Shown here: one piece after another, positions 1 through 11,299 of the stretch
How the letters are laid out: every line of letters starts with the position of its first letter
Position numbering within the stretch: the first letter of the stretch is position 1
Source of the DNA: Isoetes taiwanensis
Taxonomy: Eukaryota; Streptophyta; Lycopodiopsida; Isoetales; Isoetaceae
Assembly (NCBI GenBank): GCA_021234155.1
Contig: JAJEKV010000059.1
Location: forward strand, 7,818,779 to 7,882,778
Direction of reading: 5' to 3'
DNA: 64,000 nucleotides
Position numbers and translations under genes: made by a program
Notes under the pieces: model-generated
Seen by the model: only the letters and a program-made list of their open reading frames with translations
What the model was told of the DNA's origin: nothing
Databases searched by the model: none

Positions 1-173
1 TTCATGAAATGCCAATTTCCTCCCTCTTTTGCACTTACAATTCCATGCAACTCATCTCCACTCATAACATATATCTAATTTGGCAAAACCTCTCTTCCCT
101 ATGTTCCTTCCGTGCCTTCCCCGGGCAAATTGGACGGGCGCCCAATTTGGCCCCCTTTGCCGGGGGGAAGGGG

Positions 174-200
174 GGGAAGAAGAAGAAGAAGAAGAAGAGA
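174..200. repeat. (GAA)n microsatellite
   Basis: A run of about eight to nine GAA units follows a G-rich stretch. The duplicate copy has the same run at about 9502-9527. It produces low-complexity Glu or Lys runs in the three frames and is not evidence of coding. Confidence 0.9.
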
Positions 201-1129
201 TTTTAACGTCACGCCACAAGGCAGCGTCCTATCGGACATGTGACACTTGGGGGAGAGCCATGCCTCCTCCAGGCAAATTGGGCATGCGCCCGGCAATTTG
301 GCCCCTAGGGGGCGTTTTGGGGAGGGGAGGAGGGACCTTATTTTTTAACAGTACCAACCATGCCTTCCCCGGGCAAATTGGGCAAGGACCAAGTCTACCG
401 CTAGGGTACCTGGACCTGGACCTAGAGTTGCGCAAGCCATAGCTGCTACGAAAGTAGGTAAAGAGACAGATTTGGTCGCCGGCATCGACATAGTGCCAGA
501 TGAAGTAATTTCTGTAGTTGACAAGTATACTTATGCTATTTAAGCAGTCACCTTGCAATTAGAATCGAGTGCCTGCTCAATTTCTTCCCTAGAGATCCAT
601 AGACATTATGTATAATTTTAGGTCATGTTACTTCTCGTAACTATTTGAAATGTTCAGAAGTGACCTCCATGTGAGTTAGAGTAGGAGGGTACTGCCTCAC
701 TTAGGCTCCACAAAAATTCAGAGAAAGGATGGAAGTTATGAAGGAGGCTACATGGAACCTACATAAAAGAGGCTACTCAACCCCTTCACGAAGAACATGG
801 AGAAGCTCAATCGGCTGAAATGCAACCTAACACTTGAGACGTGATTGTTATCCATGCGGTTATTCAGTAAAGAAGTTCCTTGAAGTTGGGCGCCATTTTG
901 AGTGTTCTGAGATGAATCTAGGAGAACCAGATTTGCACAACCTCGCCTTAAGTAGCAACACCTCCGGTTATGAGGGTGCTTTTTCAGAACATCGCCTTGG
1001 ATTTTCCTTTCATGTCCCAATTGACACAATGCCCACTTTGCTCACCTACACCTTGATTCCCAAAATATTGCATCGTTATAATAAAAAATGCAATATTCTA
1101 AAAATTAGCCATCATTTTAGAGCATATGG

Positions 1130-1938
1130 ACTCAGAGAAAGTCCATATATAATGAAACCGTGCTTCATGGAAACATGGGAGCATCACGGGACACATGATA
1201 CCCGACTTGCCCGATATACCCGTAACATACTCAATCTTCAATGATTGCACGGAAAGCGGGGGCATGGGGGTTACTGCTACTCTTGAAAATTGCCTTGGCA
1301 CATCAATCTCCTTGTTCAAGATAGGATTAAGCACAACCCGTTACACAGGGTGTAATGCAAAAAAGCTACGATAGAGCCCCTCTTTGTGGCGACTTGCTAC
1401 TTTCCACATGCGTAAAGCAACTTCTATCACATACACTTTCGGATGTGGATAGGCTATACCCTATGTCGATCTATATGATGACATACAACAAATTCTTGAT
1501 TTAGGCGGTGTCATACTCCTTGGAAACTTCAATGCGGCCTTAGGGGTAGAACAACCCATGATTTTGATCCCTTGACCGATGATATATTGCGGTGCGTCCT
1601 GCCCGAGAAGGAGCTTGGCCCCGGACATCATATGACAATCGTGTCACACGCTATGGTAGATGTTGCTTTTGCTCTGTGGTATCTTTGACCCGTAATCTGC
1701 AATGAACCCGACACAATGACCGCCCACCATAAAAGCACTTGTAGACAGGAAAACCGGGGGAGGATCTAGTGTGGTGGACTATGTCTTTGGTGCCCGAGCA
1801 ATATATGCATGTCGTCCAAGCACTTCCGTGTGGGAACAACTAATAGGGATGAAGAGATCGACTTCGGACCACTTACCACTTTACTTGAAATTGGCTTGGC
1901 AAGTTGTGCGACGCATACATACAACAACTCCTCACATG
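1130..1938 (+). mobile_element. LINE endonuclease (EEP) domain, degraded duplicate
   Basis: Broken frames encode the apurinic endonuclease-like domain of a non-LTR retrotransposon. Visible pieces include FMETWEH (about 1166-1190) and, near 1865-1890, the region matching SDHLPLYL of the better copy at 10490-11299. Many small indels and substitutions break the frame, and most sit where the partner has CAG or CTG. The reading is cut at 1938 by the LTR. In a working LINE this domain nicks target DNA before reverse transcription. This copy is non-functional as written. Confidence 0.8.
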
Positions 1939-3495
1939 TATGACGCCTCCCGAATCCATACGATGCTCCCATCGTATAAATATGGGAAATTCCCCTCCCA
2001 TGGCGAATCCATCACCACGGAAGGGGCCTCCTCCATCGACTTCGGACCACTTGTGATGGCCAAGTGTCCTCCAAGAAGGACACGGAGGTGTCATTAAATC
2101 CCCACGCCTTCTATGGGAAATCCTATATAGCGAGGCGTACATACATGTTAGCACCTAACAACAATACTAATAAATAATATACCACCACGAAGGGTGTCCC
2201 ATCATCATCACTATAACTAACAAATGTATCTGGAGTATAACAAAGGAATTACACCATAACTACTTCGGGCTCTACCCCGGGCTCAGACTCCATGGGGGCG
2301 ACTGACGGTCAGGGCCTCAAGATAACAACAGACAGAGGTATAACATGGCGTTGGCTGGCATAAGATAATAGCTAGGGTAGTCCACTCCATCCGCCCCGCA
2401 GATAGGCTGAATCATGCTATGACGTGCTTGTAGCCCTCCGGAGATGCAATCCCAAGGAATCACCTCAAAAAACTACTCCTAGGTTATATCTCCCCGATCC
2501 AATGAGGCGGGTTAGAGAGGCGTCTCCTCCCCGGGTATGACGGATCCCTGGGTGTGCTAGAGAACACGTGCACGTCCCCGCATCCGTACCCGACTTACTC
2601 TCCTAAATCTAAAGGTCAGCTCACCAACCCGTTCGAGCCCAGGGCAGCCATATAGGCTCCCACTCTCCGGCCCAGAGAGTGTCAGACCCATACCCAGCCC
2701 ACACACAGTGACCGGCTATAAGCCTAGCACACTATAGGAGTCCCGTAGCCGTGCTAGGCAAGACCCCACCCCCGATTCACCCTCATACTCGTTGTCTGGT
2801 GCTGAACCACATCATAGCATCCACAGCCAGGTTGGCTCTTGTGCACAGGCCGCATTTACTGGTTTTAAGGGTTCTATCTAGGAGCATCTCTACTTCTAGA
2901 TGGCCTTTAGGTCTCTACCCCCCTTTTACCCATACAACACAGGAGGAACAGAAAGAAAGGTATCCTTATACATCCATCCATCCATAACTTCGAATAGAAC
3001 ATAAAATAGAGATTAACCATGCATCTATTCATACAAGGGTTAATCCTAGCTACCTTCTGAGCATATAAGGGTTAGTCCTATGACTATCTAGGAATCCAAG
3101 CCATCTACATACTAACCGGGATCAAGCTAGGTCCACTATCGCTCGGGTTCTCCATCCTTGTGGCTAGAACAAGGTGGAACAACAGCTCCTCCTCCACCAA
3201 CCTCCCCGAATTCAAATTGGGGCAAATGGGGGTACAAAACCCCAATTTGGGCCCCAAGTTAGCAACTCCCTCTTGCCCAATCGATTTGGGCCAGGTGTCA
3301 ACTCTAGATTGGTTAATATTAACTAATTTGGTATTTTAGCCCTTTTTAATATTAGATTAAGCCCTAAATTTGAATTAGGGTTTTGGGTTAGGTTTCCACT
3401 TTAATAATTAATTATTAACATAGCTAACCTTAGCTTATGAATAATTAATGTGCCATTAATTACTCATAGTGACGTGTCATGTATTTATACTAGAA
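1939..3495 (-). mobile_element. Truncated LTR (duplicate of 11300-12875)
   Basis: The sequence starts TATGACG, preceded by ACATG (1934-1938) exactly as at 11295-11299, and matches the LTRs at 11300-12875 and 19112-20661. It lacks the last roughly 28 bases of the LTR, including the terminal CGTCACA, because homology breaks at 3495. Seen from the - strand, the lost end is the U3 start of the LTR. Confidence 0.9.
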
Positions 3496-4110
3496 TATGT
3501 AGCATTATAACAGGGGGTTACTTTTGTATTTTTGTACGTTTTTTCCTATGGTTTTGCTAAGATTTAGTCGTCGTATTTTGAAGACATACTAATGCGTACT
3601 TCTAGAGTGCGCATACGCTCACATTTTTAATGGTTACACCTATGATTTTTGAGGATATCTCCAATGGAAGCATGCAAGGCTCGATGAAGGATACTTTAGG
3701 GTTAATCGAAGGAGGATACTTTAGGGTTTAGGGTTAATCGACTGTGTGTGGTTTTTCTGGCAGGGCTCGGGAAGGGGAAGGGGATGCAGGTCTTTGGCCG
3801 GCCCTTAGTTTTAGTTTCCCAGAGCTCAGGGATGCAAACGGGAAGGCAGGTCTTAAGGATTGCCGTTAGTTTTTCACCTGAACAGGGATTGGAGCAGAGT
3901 CATTTTCCAAGATCTCTTATTGGGCACGGTTTCTCAGCTTATTTACTAGATAATCAAACGGTTCTTTTTCTGCTGTACAGATCATTCGTTGTGGAAGCTG
4001 CCATGGCAAATGGAATTATATTAGTTGTGCTTCTGGATTGGAACATGATTCACTTGCGAACTGGAAAGCCATATCTCTAATAGTTCTACATCTCCATACA
4101 ATGTTTGTAG

Positions 4111-4610
<500 letters not shown>

Positions 4611-4678
4611 TTTCTAACAAATTTGGTTGCATTATATCAGTTAAGTATATAGGTCCAATTGCGATATACCTCAATAGC

Positions 4679-4795
4679 TGAGAGGTTTGCTTCCCCCTTT
4701 TTGGTCACCACCACGTTCATTCTGATTTCTTAAATCCGAGAGGTTTCCTTCCCCCTTTTTGGTCACCACCACGTTGATTCTGATTTCTTAAATCC
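4679..4795. repeat. Tandem duplication, about 57-bp unit, two copies
   Basis: Two near-identical units each contain GAGAGGTTTSCTTCCCCC and CACCACCACGTT and end CTTAAATCCGAGA. They lie just after the lyase fragment. Confidence 0.9.
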
Positions 4796-5499
4796 GAGAT
4801 GTTTTTTATTAGTACTTAGGCTCCAAATATAGTGAACAGAACTTATGCTTGATATGGAACCAGTTCTGGATATGGAACCAGTGTAGAACTATTTAATGGC
4901 ATTTCTGATGCAAGCTATGAAGTTCAAATGCACTATTATTCTCTAAATATTCGAGGGTTCCTTTGTATTCTAATGTCACCCTCACAATGACTTTAATTCT
5001 TTGATCTACTTGCTTATTATACATTTTATCATAGAAATGCCTATTTAAACATATCTATGACATCATTACAATTCGGGCCCTTTTTTTGTTGGTTCAGCTG
5101 GAGCCAAGCATAGTGATTTTTTCAATTAATGGGCATAGAAATCCATAGTATGTTTATTGCATGTTGTATTTTGTTCCTTCGAGACATATCAGTGGTAGAT
5201 CATACACTTAAGCAGTTGTATAAGCTTGTGTGTTTGCTCACCATAGTGTTGGCACTTTGACACTTATCATTGGCTTCCGCGCAATGATTCAAACCCCTCT
5301 TATAGTTGACATATGATTTAGGAAGTTATATATAGTGGTGATGTGTGCTAATGCATCTTTGCGTAGGCTATTTTGCAAAATGATTGGGTAAAAGGGACCT
5401 GGTAAATTGGGCTTGTGCATTCCTTGAGAGCTCTTCCTCATTTCTTATTTTCCTCAGCATAAGAAACTACTAAACCTTTGGCTGGCGGTGTACATTTAA

Positions 5500-5566
5500 T
5501 GAATAACACATAACACATAACACATAACACATAAACACATATCACATAACACATAACACATATTGC
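5500..5566. repeat. ACACATA-type simple repeat
   Basis: About eight imperfect units of ACACATA occur in a row. The run sits about 85 bp left of the fold-back element. Confidence 0.9.
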
Positions 5567-5649
5567 TACATGTTTTAAATGTCTTTTATATTCTCACGTC
5601 TCCTTTTTTTTTATGGCCCGAAGGGCCAAAAATTTTTTTTAGTATAATA

Positions 5650-6094
5650 ACCAACACATAACTACCATTGACATTAATAAATATAACCATTGGATCCAAC
5701 ACATTTAAATTAAAATCCCCCTTAAACCCCTTTGGTTTGGGTGCATATTCACACGGGGTGACGTGGGGCAAAATGAGCCCTCATAATTGTATTTTTTTTG
5801 ACGCTGAAAATCAACACCATATAGTATTTCGGTTGATATCTTATAGTATTTTGCGAATCTTATTATACAGTATAGCAAATCTTGTACTTGCATACCCCAC
5901 AAATGAGGAACTTTACGTACGGTGTAGATTATGGAATAAGAGGCGAATATGCCAATCCGACAGCTCTCGATGCCCGGAGTCACCCCCCGTGTGAATATGC
6001 ACCCAAACCAAAGGGGGTTTAAGGGGGATTTTAATTTAAATGTGTTGGATCCAATGGTTATATTTATTAATGTCAATGGTAGTTATGTGTTGGT
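5650..6094. mobile_element. Fold-back / MITE-like element with long inverted repeats
   Basis: The left arm (5650-5762) and right arm (5979-6094) are almost perfect reverse complements over about 113 bp. Each contains ACCAACACATAACTACC at the outer end and GTGCATATTCACACGGGG at the inner end. A spacer of about 215 bp carries no protein I recognise. The structure would form a long hairpin and fits a MITE or fold-back transposon moved by another element's transposase. I found no clear target duplication. The right edge coincides with the point where homology to 12906 resumes. Confidence 0.85.
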
Positions 6095-6630
6095 CAGCAT
6101 CAAGACTACTCTTGTTGCAAGGCAACACATCGTACATCGGAAGGAAGTCTCCCCTCCTTAAAGAAATAGCGTTTATAAGTCACACAGACGTTGCCATGTT
6201 CAAAGTGATTAAGTTTGAAATGACTTGTAATGTGTAATTTATAACTCTGCGACATAAGAGATGGAGGTATAGATCAGACATCATCATCGTTTAGGACTGT
6301 CAAAAGTGAACAGTCAAGGTTTGTGGAAGTCTCACTGTCTTATTCGTGGTGATGAGTTCATAGTTTATCTAAATTAGAAATCATTGTTTTCATACATACG
6401 TGTAACTGATTATATATTATAGACAGGTATAGATATAAGCAACTTCTATTTGTTCTTTTAATATAATACGGACTTATTAAACTTACACTGGTTAGCAGAA
6501 AATCATTCTAATCCTATTAAGTTCTGTGTATATGTCTATTATATTCTCCCTTCACTTTGTAATTCATTTTATTGCAGCCAGCCCTAATTTAATTTTTGTA
6601 TTTGTGACAGTTTTAACAACTCGTCTGTTC
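6095..6630. repeat. Duplicated block (matches 12906-13441)
   Basis: The sequence is nearly identical to 12906-13441 at an offset of 6811, beginning CAGCATCAAGACTACTC and ending near ACTCGTMTGTTCC. In the partner this is retrotransposon sequence next to the polypurine tract, so 1-3495 and 6095-6630 together are one copy interrupted by the 3496-6094 insert. Confidence 0.92.
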
Positions 6631-6930
6631 CAATCTTCTAGTTCTAACATCCTTTGTGTTAGGAGACACTCTGGTGTTCTCAATCCAAAATTTTTGAATC
6701 TTTTCTATCTGTTCATCTGAAATTGCATCGAATCTTTTAGCCCTCAAGAAGACCGCAGGCACGAGTTGGCCAAAGTTAAAAGAATTCGCAGACAGGGAGG
6801 AGCTGTAGGACTGATTCGGGGCAAGATGCAAATTTTCAGGCTGCCAAATGCTGCTGCGAATCCTGCTAACCCTCCACCAACCCCTGGCCATGCCACTGCT
6901 TCGGCTGCTATAGCCGCACGCCCTGCTCAA
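6613..6930 (-). CDS. Unrecognised ORF fragment with FW..NTRVSPN motif
   Basis: This 105-codon frame ends with an apparently constrained segment: RFDAISDEQIEKIQKFWIEN followed by TRVSPNTKDVRTRR. The N-terminal half (Ser/Arg-rich) may be spurious because the opposite strand is open there too. The constrained part starts just beyond the duplicated block. It is not a domain I can name. It could be the middle of the same kind of mobile-element protein as the ORF at 23348-23986. I regard it as a fragment of a repeated ORF, not a working gene. Confidence 0.35.
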   Translation of the reverse strand: MSRACGYSSRSSGMARGWWRVSRIRSSIWQPENLHLAPNQSYSSSLSANSFNFGQLVPAVFLRAKRFDAISDEQIEKIQKFWIENTRVSPNTKDVRTRRLEQTSC

Positions 6931-7245
6931 GTTGCCTCACCTTCTGTTGCTCGCACATCTCAGGCTGCTTCCACTTCGCACCCCCATACGCTATCCCCAC
7001 CGCCTCTCCCGCCAACAAATAGGAATTGTGCCTCCGAATGGTCTACTGGAATTGTCGGGGCTTCCCATGGCAGAAGGAAGATAGTCTCAACTCAGTTGCG
7101 CAGACATGGATCTCATCTTCCTCATGAAGCACAATTTCATTATTTTTGGACAATACCTGAATTTGTGGACCATTTTTTAGATTCTTGCTTCAATGACAAT
7201 TTCTATACTAGCTGCGTGTGCTTCAACAACAAGGACAAATCTTGA
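6766..7245 (+). mobile_element. Start of a LINE endonuclease ORF after a Pro/Ala-rich region
   Basis: A 159-codon frame is rich in Pro, Ala, Ser and Thr (6840-7020). In another frame from 7041 the sequence reads VYWNCRGFPWQKEDSLNSVA. This resembles the opening of LINE endonuclease domains, where a W/N-C-RG motif starts the first strand. A frame change separates the two parts and a stop follows near 7129, so it is a decayed 5' fragment. It could be a second LINE copy of the family seen at 9323-11299. Confidence 0.5.
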
Positions 7246-7961
7246 CAGTATTGAGAAGCTTCTTCTTGTTTTACGGTGTATACCGAGAGCAAGGTTTTTT
7301 TGATCTCCAGCGAGCACGTTTCTTACGGCAATACTATGGCATGCCTAGCACAAGCTCAAATAAATGCAATGGTTAAACATTATAGAAGGACGCAACTGCC
7401 ATCTTCAACATGTTTAGATATGGATTTCAAAAGTAAGATTCAGAAATATAACGTCCCTCTAAAAAGGCCAACGTAAGACAATTAAATAACAAGCATACCA
7501 TATACAAGCATATACCCTTTTTCCCATTTTATTTTTATTTTTTTTACACTAAATTCACGTAGCAAATAAGCAAACCCTAATTAGGTCATCTCTTGTGCTA
7601 GGTTTGCGGCCACAACATCGAGTCTAGAGCGAGGGATGCGGCCAGTTTGAAAGCTATCGTCTGAAGCAAGAATGCGACTGGAAGCCATCGCCAAGCTAAC
7701 ATCGCCAGAATCAGAGTCTCCCGTAGTTTCAGGTTTGTAGACTTAGCGAGAGGTAATATTACAATCTGTCATTCAGTCTCAAACGCAAAGTCATTGTTGT
7801 CTTTTTTCTGGAAAGCCCTTTTTGGCAAGTGAGCAGCTCTACGGATTTAACATATATGCCAAATTGCTTCACTATTTCTTCAAAAGATGGAATGAACTAA
7901 TAGGGAAGGCTAGTTCCGAGTGGCCCCTTCTACCATCTATCTTCATGCCCCTTGATATGAC

Positions 7962-8127
7962 AAATTGGGCGGCCGCCCAATTTAGATAGGAAAAGACTAT
8001 GATGCTCAAGAAAAACTACCTAGGTGCGACCACTAAACCAGTGAGATCGCCCTAACATATTGGGCGACTGCCCAATTTAGATGGGAGAAGACTGTGATGC
8101 TCAAAGAAAAACTACCTAGATGGGCTG
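7962..8127. repeat. Tandem duplication carrying near-palindromes
   Basis: Two units about 97 bp apart each start with an AAATTGGGC...GCCCAATTT inverted repeat and continue through AAGACTRTGATGCTCAA and AAAAACTACCTAG. The first unit begins with a perfect 22-bp palindrome at 7962-7983 with a GGCC centre. The second has the centre GACT, so it is imperfect. Confidence 0.85.
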
Positions 8128-8326
8128 ATTTTGGCTCTAATAGATGGGCATATAATATGGGAAGAAACATTTAAAAAAAATTACATATACTAGAGCTACT
8201 CCAACATTCTAGTAAAACACATACCACATTTAAATAGAAAGAAAAGGAACATGATAACATCCACGAGATAATCAAAATACACATACATTGGTAAAAACTA
8301 CATATCAAGAAAATATACAGAAGAAA

Positions 8327-8490
8327 TCATACCTCTATTTAGAAGATAGTAGAGACAAGAACCAAACGAGAATCCATGGACGCCATTAAACTAGAATCGA
8401 TGGGTGCCATCATAAGATAACAAGACATAGATTGACAAAACAATAAAATATGTAGAAAAAACCATACCTCTATTTAGAAGATAGCAGAGG
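8327..8490. repeat. Direct repeat, about 132-bp spacing
   Basis: The string CATACCTCTATTTAGAAGAT followed by AGYAGAG occurs at about 8330 and again at about 8464. Two copies of a shorter unit (GAATCCATGGACGCCAT and GAATCGATGGGTGCCAT) lie between them. Confidence 0.8.
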
Positions 8491-8570
8491 CAAATAGAAT
8501 CTTAGGCACCGAAGACATCAATCTTTGCAAACTCAATGATAGAGGAGATATTTGTCGATAATGCTTTGTT

Positions 8571-8684
8571 GAATGAGATAAATAAATCTTCAGCGCCTAG
8601 AGAATGCTTGTAGGCGATAAGAAGCTAAAACGCATTGTTGAATGAGATAGACAGATCTTGAGCGCCTAGAGAATGCTTGTATGT
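8571..8684. repeat. Direct repeat, about 68-bp spacing
   Basis: Two copies of a unit contain GAATGAGATA, then CAGCGCCTAGAGAATGCTTG or GAGCGCCTAGAGAATGCTTG. Confidence 0.85.
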
Positions 8685-9104
8685 GCCAAATAAAATGGTA
8701 AAAAAATTTGAATTTTGGGGCTTATATATTTTGGGGGAAAAATTCAAAATTCAAACAGGCGGGCGGAAACCTTCAAATTTAAACAAGAGGGTGAGGGGGG
8801 AACTTTAAGATTTAAACGAGTAGGCGCAAATAAGAAGGGGGCTTTAAAGCTTAGCGCCTACACTGAGAGACAATGCCTTCGCCCAGCTAGATGTCGTCTT
8901 GCCCCTAGTTGGATTCCACCCATTGGGCTTCTTCCTCTTCTTCGTGGCGCTCTCAGATCACGTCAATAGTAAGCTATTCTCGTGATTTTCTATTCTTAAT
9001 ATGTGCCTGTGTTGAAAACCTTTATTAAAACCCCATAGTGCAATATGTAGGAGTTAAGCTAGGTTAGATACAAATCTAGTAAGCCATTTCTTAAACTAAC
9101 CCAA

Positions 9105-9234
9105 TTGTTTATTTGTATCTCCTCCAAGCAATATCCAGATTGTCACTAGTTGTTTGCTTTGCCCTATTCCATTGTTTGTTTGTATCTCCATGCAAGTACC
9201 CATATTGTCACTAGTCATTCGCTTTTCCCTATCC
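9105..9234. repeat. Tandem duplication, about 66-bp unit
   Basis: Two units run from ATTGTTTRTTTGTATCTCC through ATTGTCACTAGT to CCCTATYCC. The duplicated segment shared with position 1 begins about 90 bp further on. Confidence 0.85.
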
Positions 9235-9322
9235 CTTACGAAATTAAAAGCCAGTGTACTTCTACCTTTTTTCATTCCACTGACCTTTTCTAGAATATTC
9301 ACAACTTTCATACCTTTATCTC

Positions 9323-11299
9323 TTCATGAAATGCCAATTTCCTCCCTCTTTTGCACTTACAATTCCATGCAACTCATCTCCACTCATAACATATATCTAA
9401 TTTGGCAAAACCTCTCTTCCCTATGTTCCTTCCGTGCCTTCCCCGGGCAAATTGGATGGGGCCCCTAATTTGGCCCCCTTTGAAAGGGGAAGAGGGGGGG
9501 AGGAAGAAGAAGAAGAAGAAGAAGAGATTTTAACGTCACGCCATTAAGGCAAATCGCCCCATCTGACATGTGACACTTGGGAGAGCCATGCCTCCTCCAG
9601 TAAATTGGGCATGCTAATACAAAAATCCAAAAAAAAGTCAAGGACATGGTAATTTTCAAAGTTAAGATAGGGGGCTATTTGGGGAGGGAGGAGGGGGACC
9701 TTATTTTTTAACAAGACCAACCATGCCTTCCCGGGCAAATTGGGCAAGGACCAAGTCTACCGCTAGGGTACCGGACTGGACCTCTAGAGTTGGGCGCAAG
9801 CCATAGCTGCTACGAAAGTAGGTAAAGAGACAGATTTGGTCGCCGGCATCGACATAGTGCCAGATGAAGTAATTTCTGTAGTTGACAAGTATACTTATGC
9901 TATTTAAGCAGTCACCTTGCAATTAGAATCGAGTGCCTGCTCAATTTCTTCCCTAGAGATCCATAGACATTATGTATAATTTTAGGTCATGTTACTTCTC
10001 GTAACTATTTGAAATGTTCAGAAGTGACCTCCATGTGAGTTAGAGTAGGAGGGTACTGCCTCACTTAGGCTCCACAAAAATTCAGAGAAAGGATGGAAGT
10101 TATGAAGGAGGCTACATGGAACCTACATAAAAGAGGCTACTCAACCCCTTCACGAAGAACATGGAGAAGCTCAATCGGCTGAAATGCAACCTAACACTTG
10201 AGACGTGATTGTTATCCATGCGGTTATTCAGTAAAGAAGTTCCTTGAAGTTGGGCGCCATTTTGAGTGTTCTGAGATGAATCTAGGAGAACCAGATTTGC
10301 ACAACCTCGCCTTAAGTAGCAACACCTCCGGTTATGAGGGTGCTTTTTCAGAACATCGCCTTGGATTTTCCTTTCATGTCCCAATTGACACAATGCCTGC
10401 CTGCTCACCTACCTGCACGATTCCCAAAATATTGCATCGTTATAATAAAAAAAATGCAATATTCTAAAAATTAGCCATCATTTTAGAGCATATGGACTCA
10501 GAGAAAGTCCATATATAATGAAACTGTGCTTCATGGAAACATGGGAGCATGCAGGACACATGATACCCGACTTGCCAGGATACCAGCGCTACTCAATCTT
10601 CAATGATTGCACAGGAAAGCGGGGGCATGGGGGGTTGCCTGCTACTACTGAACGGCCTTGGCACAGTCAATCTCCTTGTTCAAGACAGACAAGCACAACC
10701 GGTACCTGTGGGTGTGTCTGCAAAACTGCAGTAGCAGGCCCCTCTTTGTGGCAGCTTGCTACTTTCCACATGCAGAAAGCAACTTCTATCACATACACTC
10801 GGATGTGGATAGGCTATACCCCTATGTCGATCTATATGATGACATACAGCAGCATAAGCAGTTGGGCAGTGTCATACTCCTTGGAAACTTCAATGCGCGC
10901 ACCGGGGTAGAACAACCCATGAGATTTGATCCCTTGACCGATGATATATTGCAGCTGCGTCCTGCAGAAGGAGCTTCGCCACGGACATCATATGACAATC
11001 AGGTCACACGCTATGGTAGACAGTTGCTTTTGCTCTGTGGTATCTTTGACCTGGTAATCTGCAATGAACTGACACAATGACCGTCCACCCGCAAAAGCAC
11101 TTGTAGACAGGAAAACCAGGGGGGAGGATCTAGTGTGGTGGACTATGTGCTGGTGCCTGAGCAATATATGCATGTCGTCAAGCACTTCCAGGTGGGAACA
11201 ACTAATAGGGATGAAGAGATCGACTCAGACCACTTACCACTTTACTTGAAATTGGCTTGGCAAGTTGTGCGAACGCCCTGTACAACAACTCCTCACATG
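9323..11299 (+). mobile_element. LINE, 5' part with endonuclease domain (interrupted at 11299)
   Basis: This is the better copy of the duplicated LINE segment. From about 10518 two overlapping frames encode the endonuclease/exonuclease/phosphatase-like domain. FMETWEHAGHMIPDLPGYQR comes first, followed in another frame by VAACYFPHAES (about 10747-10785), LLGNFNARTG (about 10880-10905) and finally SDHLPLYL (about 11224-11250). The family's GDFNAR motif carries Asn for Asp here, which would be expected to harm catalysis. The 5' limit is not defined; 9323-10500 holds GC-rich AAATTGGGC repeats and no protein I recognise. The reading continues at 20667 beyond the inserted LTR element. Confidence 0.85.
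11295..11299. repeat. Target-site duplication ACATG (left)
   Basis: ACATG directly precedes the left LTR and recurs at 20662-20666 directly after the right LTR. The LINE reading is contiguous across the two sites once the element is set aside. Confidence 0.95.

Larger units (their letters stand above)
1..3495. repeat. Segmental duplication, upstream copy (matches 9323-12847)
   Basis: This stretch aligns collinearly with 9323-12847, covering the LINE 5' part, the LINE/LTR junction and almost the whole LTR. Because both copies share the same insertion junction and the same ACATG flank, they arose by duplication of a segment that already carried the LTR insertion, not by two insertions. Homology stops abruptly at TACTAGAA and picks up again at 6095. 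The left limit lies outside the window. About 440-1028 is almost identical to its partner, while 1030-1938 and parts of the LTR differ in short scrambled patches. Confidence 0.93.
7500..9322. other. Gene-poor stretch with several local tandem duplications
   Basis: No protein is recognisable here. There are four local duplications: about 7962-8127, about 8327-8490, about 8571-8684 and about 9105-9234. The open frames at 8715-8969 and 9154-9468 show no family features. Confidence 0.6.

Noticed and set aside
5586-6161. Three ORFs on both strands sharing the same peptide (FNLNVLDPMVIFINVNGSYV)
   Set aside because: The shared peptide comes from the inverted arms of the fold-back element being read from either side.
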